From: Synaphobranchus kaupii
Taxonomy: Eukaryota > Chordata > Actinopteri > Anguilliformes > Synaphobranchidae
NCBI GenBank assembly: GCA_029718625.1
Contig: CM056377.1
Span: forward strand, 98,510,998 to 98,574,997
DNA length: 64,000 nt
Direction of reading: 5' to 3'
The notes below the pieces were generated by a model that had not been told where the DNA came from, did no database searches, and saw nothing but the letters and a program-made list of their open reading frames with translations. Shown here piece by piece: positions 12,201 through 21,841 of the stretch (the first letter of the stretch is position 1; each line of letters starts with the position of its first letter). The position numbers and the translations under genes are program-made.

Positions 12201-12875
12201 TGTTGGACCATTTTCAGGTTGTACTGGAAAGGTAACAGTCATGGCTAATCAAAATATAGACTTCTGAATGTTTCTGTGTTAAAAGTCCTACCATATAAAA
12301 ACCAACCAGTTACAGTTGGATTGTATTTCATTAAGGAATGGCTGTGACTGTGCCCTGGCTGAGGAGGAGTTCCAGGCTTTGAAAACCCTGGTGTTCAGGT
12401 CCTTCAAAGACAAGAGCTACAAGGGGTTATGGGACATTCTTCTGACGAAGGAACCCTATTGCTCGGATTTTAAGGTAGGCTATATGCAATATAATGTTTA
12501 AAATTAGTTTGATGATCAATGTATTTTAGACTGTTACAATTAGTGTATTATGTTATGCTGTCACTGAAAACTTCTACCCTGATAATGATATTTAAATTAT
12601 TTTGGCTTCAGAACATCCTTCATCTGGTAAGGATCATGTTGGTCCTTCCTGTGTCCTCGGCACAGTGTGAGAGGGGGTTCTCCACACAGAAGCGCATCAA
12701 GTCGGACATCAGATCTGCATTAAACCCCAAAACAGTTGAAGATCTGATTCGAATCAGTGTAGAGGGTCCTCCTCTGGAGACGTTCGATGCCTCTGTCTCA
12801 GTGAAGAGATGGATGGAAGAGGGACAGAGAGCCAGGAGACCAAATTTTAAATCCTGGCCCCAGGATATTGTGTAA
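6236..12875 (+). pseudogene. ZNF862-like hAT transposase gene, nine exons, decayed
   Basis: Start ATG is at 6236. Exons by gt/ag and frame: 6236-6483 continued at 9490-9974 (split by the TTAA element), 10341-10527, 10632-10965, 11222-11341, 11448-about 11602, about 11715-11857, 12072-12231, 12336-12474 and 12612-12875. Exon 1 gives a BED-type finger (CVHCKACG and HGDSAKH), then the hAT core. Motifs typical of ZNF862-like hAT proteins follow: MGADGAAVNLG, FHCMPHR, TYHFSCKSRRELK and GTRWLPHVSRSLD. The last exon is the C-terminal dimerisation region, with LPVSSAQCERGFSTQKRIKS and RRPNFKSWP. Defects: TGA at 6380-6382 where the family has Trp, a frameshift near 11800 in exon 6, and no canonical donor for exon 5. 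It would be the element's transposase (DNA cutting and joining in the nucleus), now inactive. Confidence 0.85.
6484..9485. mobile_element. 3.0-kb TTAA-flanked DNA element inside a zinc-finger exon
   Basis: TTAA at 6480-6483 and at 9486-9489 flank a 3002-bp insert whose ends are CCTCTT and AAGAGG. Beyond six bases the ends diverge (CCTCTTCCTACC against CCTCTTAATGCC). Removing it with one TTAA makes the zinc-finger frame continuous from residue 82, so the borders are exact. The interior is AT-rich. ORFs at 7106-7297 (-), 8421-8624 (+) and 8761-9132 (+) show no transposase motif I recognise, so it looks non-autonomous or badly decayed. TTAA preference is known for piggyBac and Kolobok. Which one applies here is not decided. 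Confidence 0.85.
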
Positions 12876-13211
12876 AGCCCCAGTGGTGGCCTACCATGTG
12901 TTTTTAAGGCTTATACCATGGCTTGGATAAATACTCAATTCTGATTGGCTGGAGGGTGGGCATTTATTTCGTTAAACCGCCCGGCAATGAAGTAGCGCTG
13001 GCAACATTTTAATCACCGTTCTAAATTAATACGCCGTCTACGTTATCTGCTGACAGCGCCATTAAAGTCGACACTTTTATGAATGGTAAAAACGGCAAAC
13101 TACATGCCAAAATGGCCTCGGAAGGATATTTAAATTTCAGCTGATAAAGTAGATAAAAATCAATAAATATAAATGTAACTATATATAATTGTTGGTAACC
13201 ATGGTATAAGC

Positions 13212-13353
13212 GCAATAATGACCTCGGAGCCGGGCATTACAGTTTAAATGCCCTTCGCGGAGGGAAATTGCCCTCGGCTGCGCCTCGGGCAATTTACTAC
13301 CGCCGCGTCGGGCATTTAAACTGTGTAATACCCGGCTCCTCGGTCATTATTGC
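13212..13353. repeat. Palindromic CpG-rich repeat
   Basis: Arm 13212-13253 (starting GCAATAATGACC) is the near-complement of arm 13310-13353 (ending GGTCATTATTGC). A second inverted pair, AAATTGCCC/GGGCAATTT, lies inside at about 13264-13294. The whole can fold as a nested stem-loop and sits in the 3' part of the 8.9-kb hAT. It may belong to a larger MITE starting near 12910, but I could not fix outer ends. Confidence 0.8.
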
Positions 13354-13553
13354 TTACTACTTTCACCGGTTTATGTTCCTTGTAAACCGTACTGTTATAC
13401 TGTCATTTTTTATCAATAAAAATATATATATTACATATATTGTTGGTGCTCCTTACATTTTGGTGGGTGCTCCTACATTTTTGCTGGTGCTCCTAACTTT
13501 TTGAAGTTGGGAGCACCAGTGCTACCAAGTAAAAAAGTTAATTTCGAGCCCTG

Positions 13554-13830
13554 AGATATGTAAGTATTATTGCGTCTAAAATGCCGTTGGTCTCGCTGGC
13601 TACATATATACGTTCGTGTTTCCACTCGAGCACTGTCTTTCCAATATGTTTGATAGCCCTATTGTTATTTTCGCATTTTGAGTGCATTTCACATACGGTA
13701 GCGCAATCGTTAAATGTATTTTTGATGTAGGCTACCGATGTTCATTGAAGATAGAACATTTGGCAGCATTTTTCAGATGGTGGAATACTATTTTATGTTC
13801 ATGTTATCGTACATAATATAGGAGTGACAC
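13554..13830 (+). repeat. Old dispersed repeat family, copy A right part
   Basis: This continues the repeat cut at 4622. GATATGTAAGTATTA and the block around 'catttggca', 'gatggtggaata' and 'tcatgttatcgtacataata' parallel 51890-52030. It shows that the hAT inserted into an existing repeat. Confidence 0.7.
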
Positions 13831-14590
13831 CTGGCTCCCAAAACCGACGTCGACGGCTGGAAGTGACTAGGCGCCTATTTGACCGACGACGTCGCTGTAG
13901 GATCGACGTTCGCCGTTTTGCCAAGGCATAGTATCGACGTTCGTCGTTTTGCTAGGCATTCGTCGGTTGACAATTCCCTCCCCCTTTGGGCTATGAATTA
14001 ACATATTAAAATAGGGCGGGCTTTGTTTTGCCGTATGTGTTTTTACGACAAAGACGAATTACAGGTAACTTCTAACTTTGAAATGAGACACAGAGACAGC
14101 TAACTTAGGTGTTTGGGCTTCTTTTATTAGTGTAGTTTAGCGAACGTATGTGCGAACGGTAACTTTTAACTTTGAAATATGTGAAAGGTCTGTAAAAATC
14201 ATATATTATCATACTTGCGAGGTTTTATAAAAAGCATGTTGATTAGCGTTAGTATATTAGGCTATAGTCTATTTGTATACAATTATTATAGGCTACAATC
14301 TCTCAATGATTAAGAGTGGGCTACCATGTAGGGAACTATAGCCTATAATTTAGTAACGCTAGTTTAATAACGCTAGTTCTCTACCACATATTTATTTTGT
14401 AAGTAAGCTATTGTATATGGAATATCTGGGTTTTATAGGATTTTTACAGACCTTTTGCATATGGACAGAGACAAATAACCTCGTTGTTTGGCCTTATTTT
14501 ATTAGTCTCACTCCTCACAAATTCCACAGGTTAGCTAACGTAGGCTATATCTTTTTCCGAGAGAGCTTAATACACAAACAGTGATGGTTT
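13831..14590. other. Gene-free stretch with CGACG-rich start
   Basis: 13850-13975 is rich in GACG/CGTC words, with 'atcgacgttcg(c/t)cgttttg' occurring twice in about 40 bp. The rest to 14590 is AT-rich, with no frame or repeat structure recognised. Confidence 0.45.
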
Positions 14591-14599
14591 TGTGCTACG

Positions 14600-14835
14600 T
14601 TTGGTCGCTTCTCCACAATGGCTAGTCGCTCTCACACCAACGAGGCGCTTCTCCGGAATGACTAGTCGCTCTCAAACCGACGAGTCGCCGCTCCACAGCG
14701 ACGCTTCTCCAGAATGGCAAGTCGGTCTCAAACCGACGCGTCGCTTCTCCAGAATGGCAAGTCGCTCTCAAACCGACGAGACGCTTCTCCACACCGACAA
14801 GGCGCTTCTTCACAAAGGCAAGTCGGAATAAAACA
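14600..14835. repeat. 40-bp minisatellite, CpG-rich
   Basis: A 40-bp unit beginning 'cttctccagaatggcaagtc' is repeated imperfectly about five times, with some shorter units. Conserved words are AAACCGACG, CGCTTCTCC and AATGGCAAGTCG. Open frames run through it on both strands (14592-14831 + and 14622-14840 -) because the unit lacks stops. I read them as by-products, not genes. Confidence 0.8.
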
Positions 14836-14839
14836 GACA

Positions 14840-17010
14840 CGTCTCGCTACAAAAACAACACTAGTCGGTCCCAAACTGATTACTTTCACTATATGTAGAT
14901 GTAACATGATTAGTTATGCTTCCACTTGCCACTAAAACTTTTTTTTATTTTTTATTGTAATTGTTTTATTATTCTAATATCCGGTAGGCCTATTATTCTG
15001 TAGCCTATCTTTCTGTATATTCTTTTATCTCTCTGCTACTGCTCTCTGGTATTGAGAGTGAGAGATTACATTCCCTCTTTTCTATCTATACTCAAGCCTT
15101 TGAGTTTCTCGAGTTCTGAGCCTCGCCCTATTTTGTGGGTTGTCTTTCTTTGGCTACGCTGGGAGTTTTGTTCCCTATTTCTTTGTGTTTTTCCTTCACT
15201 ATTGCAGACACGTTCCGCTTTATTGGTATTCCACTCTGTGGTTTACTTTTAGACTCCTTTCTGTCGCGTCTGGTCCTCTGAACCCGACTTCCTCATTATA
15301 GTTTTAAAGAACAATTTTATTTCATTATAGGCCTATAACTGTATCAAACCCATTTGCAAGCTTGTGATTTCAGGACCGCTTCCTGTTTTAAACCGTGGCA
15401 GTGAGAAATTCAGCCAGCTCAGTGCCCTAAATGTCTGGCTGGGAAAATGGTGTGCTTTTTCAGTGTTATTCTCAAAATTTATTGGAGTTGGAACTTTACC
15501 AACTTTGCTCTGATGGGAAAGACGCAGTCTTGCCCTTACCAGACGCACCACTGAAACCCTGACGGACTTCTGCGTTTCCCAACCCGCATCTCGCCTGATC
15601 ACTGAGACAGAGTTAGCCTGCCACCGTCCACAGAATAACCCAAGCTAGTTTATTCTCAACAGCTGTTTTGAGGACACGTTTCTTCAAACTGTTCCTCTAC
15701 TGTCTCCCTTGCGGCCGGACCCAAGTGGAGACCTGTGCACGTCCACGTCGACCTGACTGGAAACCTGTCGCAACCCGACTTCGGAGAAGAAGTCTCCAGG
15801 AGTACACGCACCTGCTGGGACCTTGGATCAGCTGAAGAGCTGACCACTTACGGAATCGGGACTGGCCTTCCCTTTGTTACCGTTAAATATTGAAACGCAT
15901 TTTATTTTGCACTGACATCAATTGCTAGGCTAGCATAAAACCTGTAATACCCTGTTGAGGTCATTTTACTGCTGGTTCCTACTGTTGCTTGTATTTTGTT
16001 TTGCTATGCGCGTTTCGGTCGGGAATAGCCAATTTCCCTGACCTTATAGTTTTACACTGTTAAAACTTTATATTTATGAGACTGATAAAACGAGCTAACC
16101 ACAAAATATAGTTTAGCGTGTCATTAACCCATAACACAAACTAACCTTTGTTAATGGTAGGACTGTTAGCTTCTATATTTAGCCGTTACATAATTATCAT
16201 TTCCTCTGATTAAAATTAAGTCATAGAATGTTATATCAATTATTGTTTCTATTATTCACATATTCATAGTTGTAGCCAATAAAACATACGTCATTTTTCC
16301 AACCCATTATCATGTCTACGTTATTCCACTAAGTTGGGCTCTACTGACGTATAGAATTCTAATTGAGTGTTGAACTTAATTCATTCTGAATAAAAGTGAC
16401 CAAACCTCACTACAGCAGTATGCATTCTTATTTTATAATATTTTAAAGTAAAACATCCTGCATGGGGTGGGAGAAAAATTTGATTCATGTAATAATTAAC
16501 GAAAGAACAGAGTTTGTTTCAGAAATAAAGTTTGAGGTGCAGATTCTTTGTCAGCCTGAACTGTGTTTTTAGCATGATAGCATGGCAGATTGACGCCAGC
16601 AATCAACGCACTCTAGATCAAGTTCTTGGAACATTTCCACACAACTGTGAGCGAGACATGAACACAACTAAATGTATAGCATACTTAATCTCAAAAGTTG
16701 AAAGATTTGCACCTATACAACGTGGTAGAAAACCAATGCTTTTGTGATATGCTTAATGCAGTAAAGCCTAGATATGTCATCGTTTTTTTGGGGGTTTTTC
16801 CCCCCCGAAAAGATGATACCCATTTTAATTCTAACTAATATAAATATATTGATAATAAAAATTATTAGGTTGAAGTATGACATGAGCCTACTGTTTTCTT
16901 GCACTGTCCTTGCTCAGCTTGCTCAATTACCTTTAAAATAAAGTACAGAACATTATTTATTTTAAAGAACCGTTTCAATTCCAGCTTGCTCTGGGCGATG
17001 TTGTAGACAT
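14840..17010. other. Gene-free stretch, possible old LTR remnants
   Basis: Sequence at 15000-15300 (pyrimidine-rich, with 'ctacgctgggagttttgttccc') resembles in style the U5-side text of the solo LTR at 27181-27893 ('cttacgccgggaggttttgattccc'). I could not align the two over length. 15640-15870 is GC-rich, without a credible frame. 15900-17000 is AT-rich with nothing recognised. Confidence 0.35.
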
Positions 17011-17390
17011 GTTTGTGTGACTGCGAGTCTCTGAAAGTAGCCTTGGAACGTTAGCTCTCTGTTCCTTTCGCCTCGTTACATTCCCCTTTACTGAGAGGCT
17101 AGGGCGTGTATTTTCTACTAAGCTTGTGTTAGTCATTTTGCTAGTAAAGGTATGGGACGGTGGTTTACCGGCAGCTCGCCTGTAAAATGTTTCTCTTTCC
17201 TGGGAGATCGGGTGTTTACCCCCCTTTATGTTTTCTGTGTGTGACTACGAGCTTATGGAAGTAGCCGTGGAACGTTGGATCTCTGTTCCTGTCGCCTCGT
17301 TACATTCCTCTTTACGGAGAGGCAGGGCGTTTTATTTTCTAATAATCTCGCGCTAGTCTTTTAGCTGGTAAATGTCCGGTGCAGCCTGTC
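17011..17390 (+). repeat. Imperfect tandem duplication, period about 224 bp
   Basis: The block 'gtgac...agtctctgaaagtagcc...cctcgttacattcccctttactgagaggc' at 17017 recurs from 17241 with about 85-90% identity by eye. Each is followed by 'ctagt' and a 'gctggtaaa'-like segment. TATA-like 'gtatataag' follows at 17524. It could be repeated promoter or LTR sequence; no gene is seen. Confidence 0.6.
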
Positions 17391-17399
17391 CTGTTTGTT

Positions 17400-18327
17400 C
17401 CTTTCGGTACCTGTCTCCGTACGTGGAGCTTTTGCCGATTTTGTTCGGAACTGTAGTTCTGTTTCGTCCTTCGGTACATGTCTTCCGAAAATTTAATCAT
17501 TTGTGAAGCTAAGGGGGGTTTATTGTATATAAGTTCTGTTTTAAGTTTATTAATATTATAAATAAATAATATTTATTTACCATAAGCCTTTGTGAGCAAA
17601 TGTTATTTTAGCTCAGAATGGAGAAATGCACCACTTTGTTACCAACACCCTCCCCATGTGTGCGACGACTCTCCGTACGACCGTACCCCCGACCTGCGCG
17701 ATGATACTACCTCGGCCCCGCACGCACGTTTGATGACACCGTGTACGCGCAACAACACTGGTAGTTTCGAGGGGCCTACCACCCGGCCTGAAAAAAAATC
17801 TAGGGGAAACACTGTTAATTATTACCTTCTCAAGGGCTGTGGAGATGTATGACATAAATAACACTCCAGACACTATGTGATTAAAAATAAAAAATATACA
17901 TTTTAATACTTCCCTCTCCCTTTTGAATCACATAGGAATGTAATCAAATGCATAAACACAATGGGTAATGGTAATTCACCCATCTCAAATGTCCTTTTGT
18001 TTAAACACATAAAAAATTTTAAATAATAAAAAACACAAAATTTGTCAATAAAGTAATAAAAGTCCTAGCTAGGTTGCAGCATGTTATTCAGTCTAGTACC
18101 AAAGTTCTGAGCTCAGGTAAATATTAAAGCAACATTACTGTAGATAGATGCACCCTGATGCCCATTTAAGGAGCAAAATCCTCTAGACATATTACTGTAG
18201 ATTAATTTGTCCAGATGTCCTTCATCTATAAAGGAGCACTGTCCTCAGTATTATTGTTGCAGAATTTGATGCCTCTTTATTTATAAAGGAGTGATGATAA
18301 AACAAAAAAAAATTGGAGAACTCTTAC
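17400..18327. other. Gene-free stretch before the TTAA element
   Basis: Overlapping ORFs on opposite strands at 17592-17873 share no recognisable motif. The rest is AT-rich. I find no repeat ends. Confidence 0.4.
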
Positions 18328-18523
18328 TTAAAGAGATACTGCAGAGGCTTTTCTAAGGCCCTTTTTTCCGCTTCAATTTGAACTGAAACTCGTGAGTAGG
18401 TGTGGTCATATGACGATGATGCCACGTAGTCATATTACGAATATTCATACGGTCAAGGAGTGAAAGGGTGTCTTGGTGAACTGACTCAGCCCCCTTCCAG
18501 CTCTCTCCTCACAACTAAATAAA

Positions 18524-19182
18524 ATGGCTGTATTAGTTGAGCAACGTCTTCGCGAGGAGAGGACCAGGGATGTAACCGAATGGTAAAGCTAACGTTACCT
18601 ATCTAAGTTAGCTTGTTTGTCTGCCTAAAGTAACGTTACTATTGAATACATTCAAATACACAGCAAAACCCAGTCACACAGTAACGTTAGTATATTGAAC
18701 ATGGCTGGTTGTAGCGCCCTCATAACTTCACTTGGTCCGGAGAGAATTATCATTTATTAGCTAACATTATTCATAAATGATATAGCTAATATAACTAGCT
18801 AGCTAAGTTACCAGTTCTCTCTGGACCAAACGGGGCTAAACTCACACACAATAGACTGCCTTGCATTACCTAACTTATCGATACATTCCGTCCGAGTTAC
18901 TGACCAACTGGTTATGCTAGGGCTACATCAAATGTATTATTGCTATCGTTTATTAGCTAACGTTACGTATTCATAAAAGATAGCTCACACAATAGGTTGC
19001 CTTCAACCTCACATTAGGTATTACCTATCAGTAATGTCAACCGTTTGCAAAAGCATTTTTGTTGTAGTTTGTAGATAACTTGCATGTAAACAGAAACAAA
19101 CTAATGTCCCAACAGGTGTGCTTGTGGCCACTGCTCTAACCTGTCCCCTCCAGAAAACCTATGTTGCCGTGAGGTTACTGAG
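18524..19182 (+). pseudogene. P2X7 C-terminal-domain-like gene, exons 1-2 (copy 2)
   Basis: Exon 1 (18524-18582) starts at the same ATG as in copy 1 but has lost 171 bp in frame, which removes the acidic and IQPY part. Splicing TG|GTAAAG to the acceptor ...CCAACAG|GTGTGC joins it to exon 2 (19116-19182). That creates W-C at the junction followed by ACGHCSNLSPPENLCCREVT. The W-C-x-C-G-x-C ... CCRE pattern is the zinc-binding start of the P2X7 cytoplasmic tail ('ballast') domain as seen in many fish orphan genes. The channel part of P2X receptors is absent. Exon 2 ends with donor GAG|GTAACG; no downstream exon is found before the convergent THAP unit, so most of the domain is missing. Function in the element is unknown. 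Confidence 0.68.
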
Positions 19183-19343
19183 GTAACGTTATGTCAGCGT
19201 AGTTATGAAGCTATTCTTGATTTGTCTAATACTGCGGTGCCGTAGTCGGGCATGCTTGGCCCAACTGTATAATAGTGGCCAATACATGTGCAATTACACA
19301 ATGTCACAAATACAATGTAATAGGTATATTGTACTTAGCTGTT

Positions 19344-19637
19344 TTACTTAGCTGATGTAATGATTACAAAATTACATCCATCACTGTTGGGATGGCACCT
19401 GGCTTCAGCGACAGTTTTATAGAAGCCCATCTCAAAGCCAGTTAAATTGTGGTAGCAGTCCGGTGTGAAGTGCGCGTTGCACACTGTCACTAGGGCTTTC
19501 TTCGGCAAGTCCGCGTGCTCTACACCGATAGCTTGAAGCCACTGGCTAAGTAGCGCTGGGTCTCTCGGCAGATTATGAAAGCTAGCAGAGCTGGTGGCGT
19601 TGCACCGAGGAACGATACATCTCTGACTCCTTGGCAT
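19344..19637 (-). pseudogene. THAP zinc-finger exon, frameshifted at its end
   Basis: This 97-aa frame starts at MPRSQR. It has the THAP signature: C-x4-C near the N-terminus (CIVPRC), SFHNLP, an invariant Trp in LLSQWLQ, then C-x2-H in VCNAHFTPDCY. THAP domains bind DNA and are the N-terminal module of P-element and Kolobok transposases. The family ends with an AVPT-like box. Here the box (LKPGAIPTVMD) is in the +1 frame at about 19375-19412, so a one-base indel near 19412 disrupts it. The printed frame instead runs on to a stop. The catalytic part is missing. Copy 1 keeps only the first codons, at 5126. Confidence 0.85.
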
Positions 19638-20002
19638 AATGCAGGCAAGTTAGCTAAATATACCAAGTAGTAAGACGTCATATATGAATAACTGTAGCTC
19701 GATATGTCGTAATATTAACGTTAGCAATAATACAAAGCAATTCGCATTTGAACTTGAACTAGCTAATTAGCAGAACAAGGGTCTCAGTCTCAGAAGGAAA
19801 AAAAAAAAAATCGTCGTTCTCTGCTTTTATACCACGTGCCCAGCCCATTACCATATTGGTAAGTCTACACTAAAACTCAGATAAAACCATTTTGACTAAA
19901 CATTAAATTTTCAGACATAAACAGTTGTGTATGATCATAATCTAACTCAAAACATAGGTTTTCAACGGGAAAAGTCGGTTTTTGACTGCAGTATCACTTT
20001 AA

Positions 20003-20817
20003 GACTGGCTGAACGATGACGAAATTGTCCCGCTCAGCGTCGCAACTAGAAGCGTCCAGGCCAGCATGCACATTCACAGACCAGTAGCTCTTCCCATGCA
20101 GACAAGTCACTGCAAGATATTTAAAAAAATATGATTTCAGACACAATGTAGTTGGCATTTACACACAGCAGTACTAAAAACCATGCATATAAAATGTTTA
20201 CGAAACAAACGGAGCAGCAGCTTATCTCTTCTGCTTGTGGAAACTCTCAGCAGTACAAACAACTTTTCTAGCATTTCCTGCACACTGAGCTAGCTTGAAC
20301 TGGTAGCTTAGTTATATATGGGTGAAATGCTTGAGCGATTTTTAAAAAACGCCTTTAAAATAGTGGATTTTGGTGACTTCTAAAGAAAGATTATTCTAAA
20401 AATGATCTATCATCAGTTGTAAACAAATCGCGATTAGCATTTAGCTATCTAATGTGGTAAAACATACTAAACAATGTATGATTAGCTAAGTTGACAATCA
20501 TTCTTGAAATGAGAAAAAAAAACGTTAATTTCGGAGACATTAGTCTCTGCTCTATGCACTTATATTCTAGCATATTCCCTTCTTGCAGCAATAAAAAACA
20601 ATTCCCACATTAGACTAATGTTAATTAATTATACACTTAATTTTTTTCTAGCAAGATTTTCAGGACTCACCTGTAAAGTTATGCTGTCTGCTAGCTAGCA
20701 GACAGTTCGCTAGCGTTAGCAGTTAACGTGCTGGTGAAAAGTAATAGATTCGCTGGAACCAAACGCCAATTCTGAGCGAATGAGCGAAATATTTCAACAG
20801 TAGTAGCATGGTAAGCC
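20003..20817. other. Gene-free stretch with a diverged repeat
   Basis: 20121-20260 ('gatttcagacacaatgtagt', 'cttctgcttgtggaaact') has a diverged parallel at about 24990-25110. No coding region is seen. Confidence 0.5.
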
Positions 20818-20821
20818 TTAA

Positions 20822-21318
20822 AGGGGTAATAAACACTAAATAAAATATTTTGAGTTATAAAGCCGAGTATCTTGCCTCCATTTCATAAATCACATATATC
20901 CTATTGCTTAAAAAACCTAAAATGTAATTAAGCTGTGCCATCGCATTTTGTGTCAAAAAAGAGGCATGTGCTGAAATCCAAACTGAAATATTTTGTTTGA
21001 GCCACGCCCCATTCCTGGCGGTAAAAAAACTTTTTTCTACGCAAGCAAGTCAACGCCCCCTCTCTCCCTCTTCTTGGTTGATGGGTATTCAAACTGCGCA
21101 AATTAACGTTAGCCCTTTAATTTCAAACGAGTTTCCGTTTGAACAGTTTTCATGACGCGTTACCGAATGGATCTATCGCCCTTCCCCTCAACTGTAACTC
21201 CTCCCTCCTCCCCCCTCCCGTCTGTGTTCTCTCACTCGAGCCCAATTCGCAGAAATTAAAGTCTTTTGAAATTGTGAAGTGGGCGGAGACTGAACAAAAG
21301 CCGGTGTTTATTACCCCT
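20822..21318. mobile_element. 497-bp TTAA MITE
   Basis: TTAA at 20818-20821 and 21319-21322 flank perfect 15-bp inverted ends, AGGGGTAATAAACAC. No transposase is present; the ORF at 21139-21348 crosses the right end and is not credible. Like the neighbouring element at 18332-19998, its ends start with AG next to TTAA, which fits a Kolobok-type source. Confidence 0.9.
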
Positions 21319-21743
21319 TTAAGCTTTGTGATAATGGGTAAGCCTTAAGCTTATTGCTAGTGTTTTGCCTGACTTTTACTGGGACGGGGGATCGGGAAGG
21401 TGTGCTCTCCCTCTCCAGGCAGAGTAGCAGGACAGCAAAGAAGCGGCGCCCAAATCCCCTTTGAAACTGGAGGCTAGGGTATGGCAAGAGCCATACTCTT
21501 CCATACCCAAATGACGCCACTGCACATGCTGTATTTATATTTAAATACTGGGTTGGGTGACTTCTAACCCTAGCTGAGTTTGTGAACACATGATAACCAA
21601 ACATTAACGTTATGCATTATCGAGTTAGTCATCATACACGTAACACTTTTAACATTGGTTAGACGATTATCCCACATTTGGTTTCTAGCTAACGTTAGTT
21701 GGAACACAAGCAAACAGTGACCCTGAGAACTAAATAAAGTTAA

Positions 21744-21820
21744 ACTGAAAGAATACCGAACCCGGACCACTTCGCTAGGACTAACCCGAGATAAGGAAGA
21801 CTGGAGCACACAGAGCTCAG
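21744..21820. repeat. Inverted pLTR segment, left
   Basis: The 77 bp are the reverse complement of 24177-24253 with two mismatches. They lie at the extreme 3' end of the Penelope-like element. Confidence 0.9.
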
Positions 21821-21841
21821 AGCAAAAAAAAAATTTAATAA

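Larger units (their letters stand above)
4623..13553 (+). mobile_element. 8.9-kb hAT element carrying a ZNF862-like gene and nested elements
   Basis: The left end CAGGGCTCGAAATT at 4623 is mirrored by AATTTCGAGCCCTG ending at 13553. AGATAT lies directly outside each end (4617-4622 and 13554-13559), giving a 6-bp duplication rather than the usual 8. Subterminal repeats are visible: GTGCGACC-like motifs on the left (4675-4740), and GGTGCTCC repeated three times plus inverted GGGAGCACC on the right (13445-13520). The empty site is preserved: sequence near 51885-52030 matches the right flank. The element holds a multi-exon transposase gene on the + strand, a 3-kb TTAA element, an inverted copy of the P2X7-tail/THAP element and a palindromic repeat. 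A 5-6-bp TSD suggests a hAT5/hAT6-like group. That placement is inference. Confidence 0.88.
18332..19998 (+). mobile_element. P2X7-tail/THAP DNA element (TTAA-flanked), copy 2
   Basis: TTAA at 18328-18331 and at 19999-20002 flank 1667 bp. Its ends are AGAGATACTGCAG on the left and, reverse-complemented, AGTGATACTGCAG on the right (12/13). Inside are two convergent coding units: a two-exon P2X7-tail-like gene on + from the left end, and a THAP DNA-binding exon on - from the right end. No catalytic transposase body is present, so the element is an internal deletion derivative. TTAA TSDs plus a THAP domain are the known signature of the Kolobok superfamily. Attaching it to Kolobok is inference. 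It is the inverted partner of 4955-6216. Confidence 0.85.

Noticed and set aside
4615..13561. An 8-bp TSD for the large hAT
   Set aside because: The 8-mers are CCAGATAT and AGATATGT; only AGATAT is shared, so 6 bp is what the sequence supports.
14592..14840. ORFs on both strands of the minisatellite
   Set aside because: They arise from a repeat unit without stops.
17592..17873. Two 86-aa ORFs overlapping on opposite strands
   Set aside because: No motif, no splice or start context, typical shadow pair.
18524..19182. A true P2X receptor gene
   Set aside because: Only the cysteine-rich tail motif is present; no channel domain or membrane segments.
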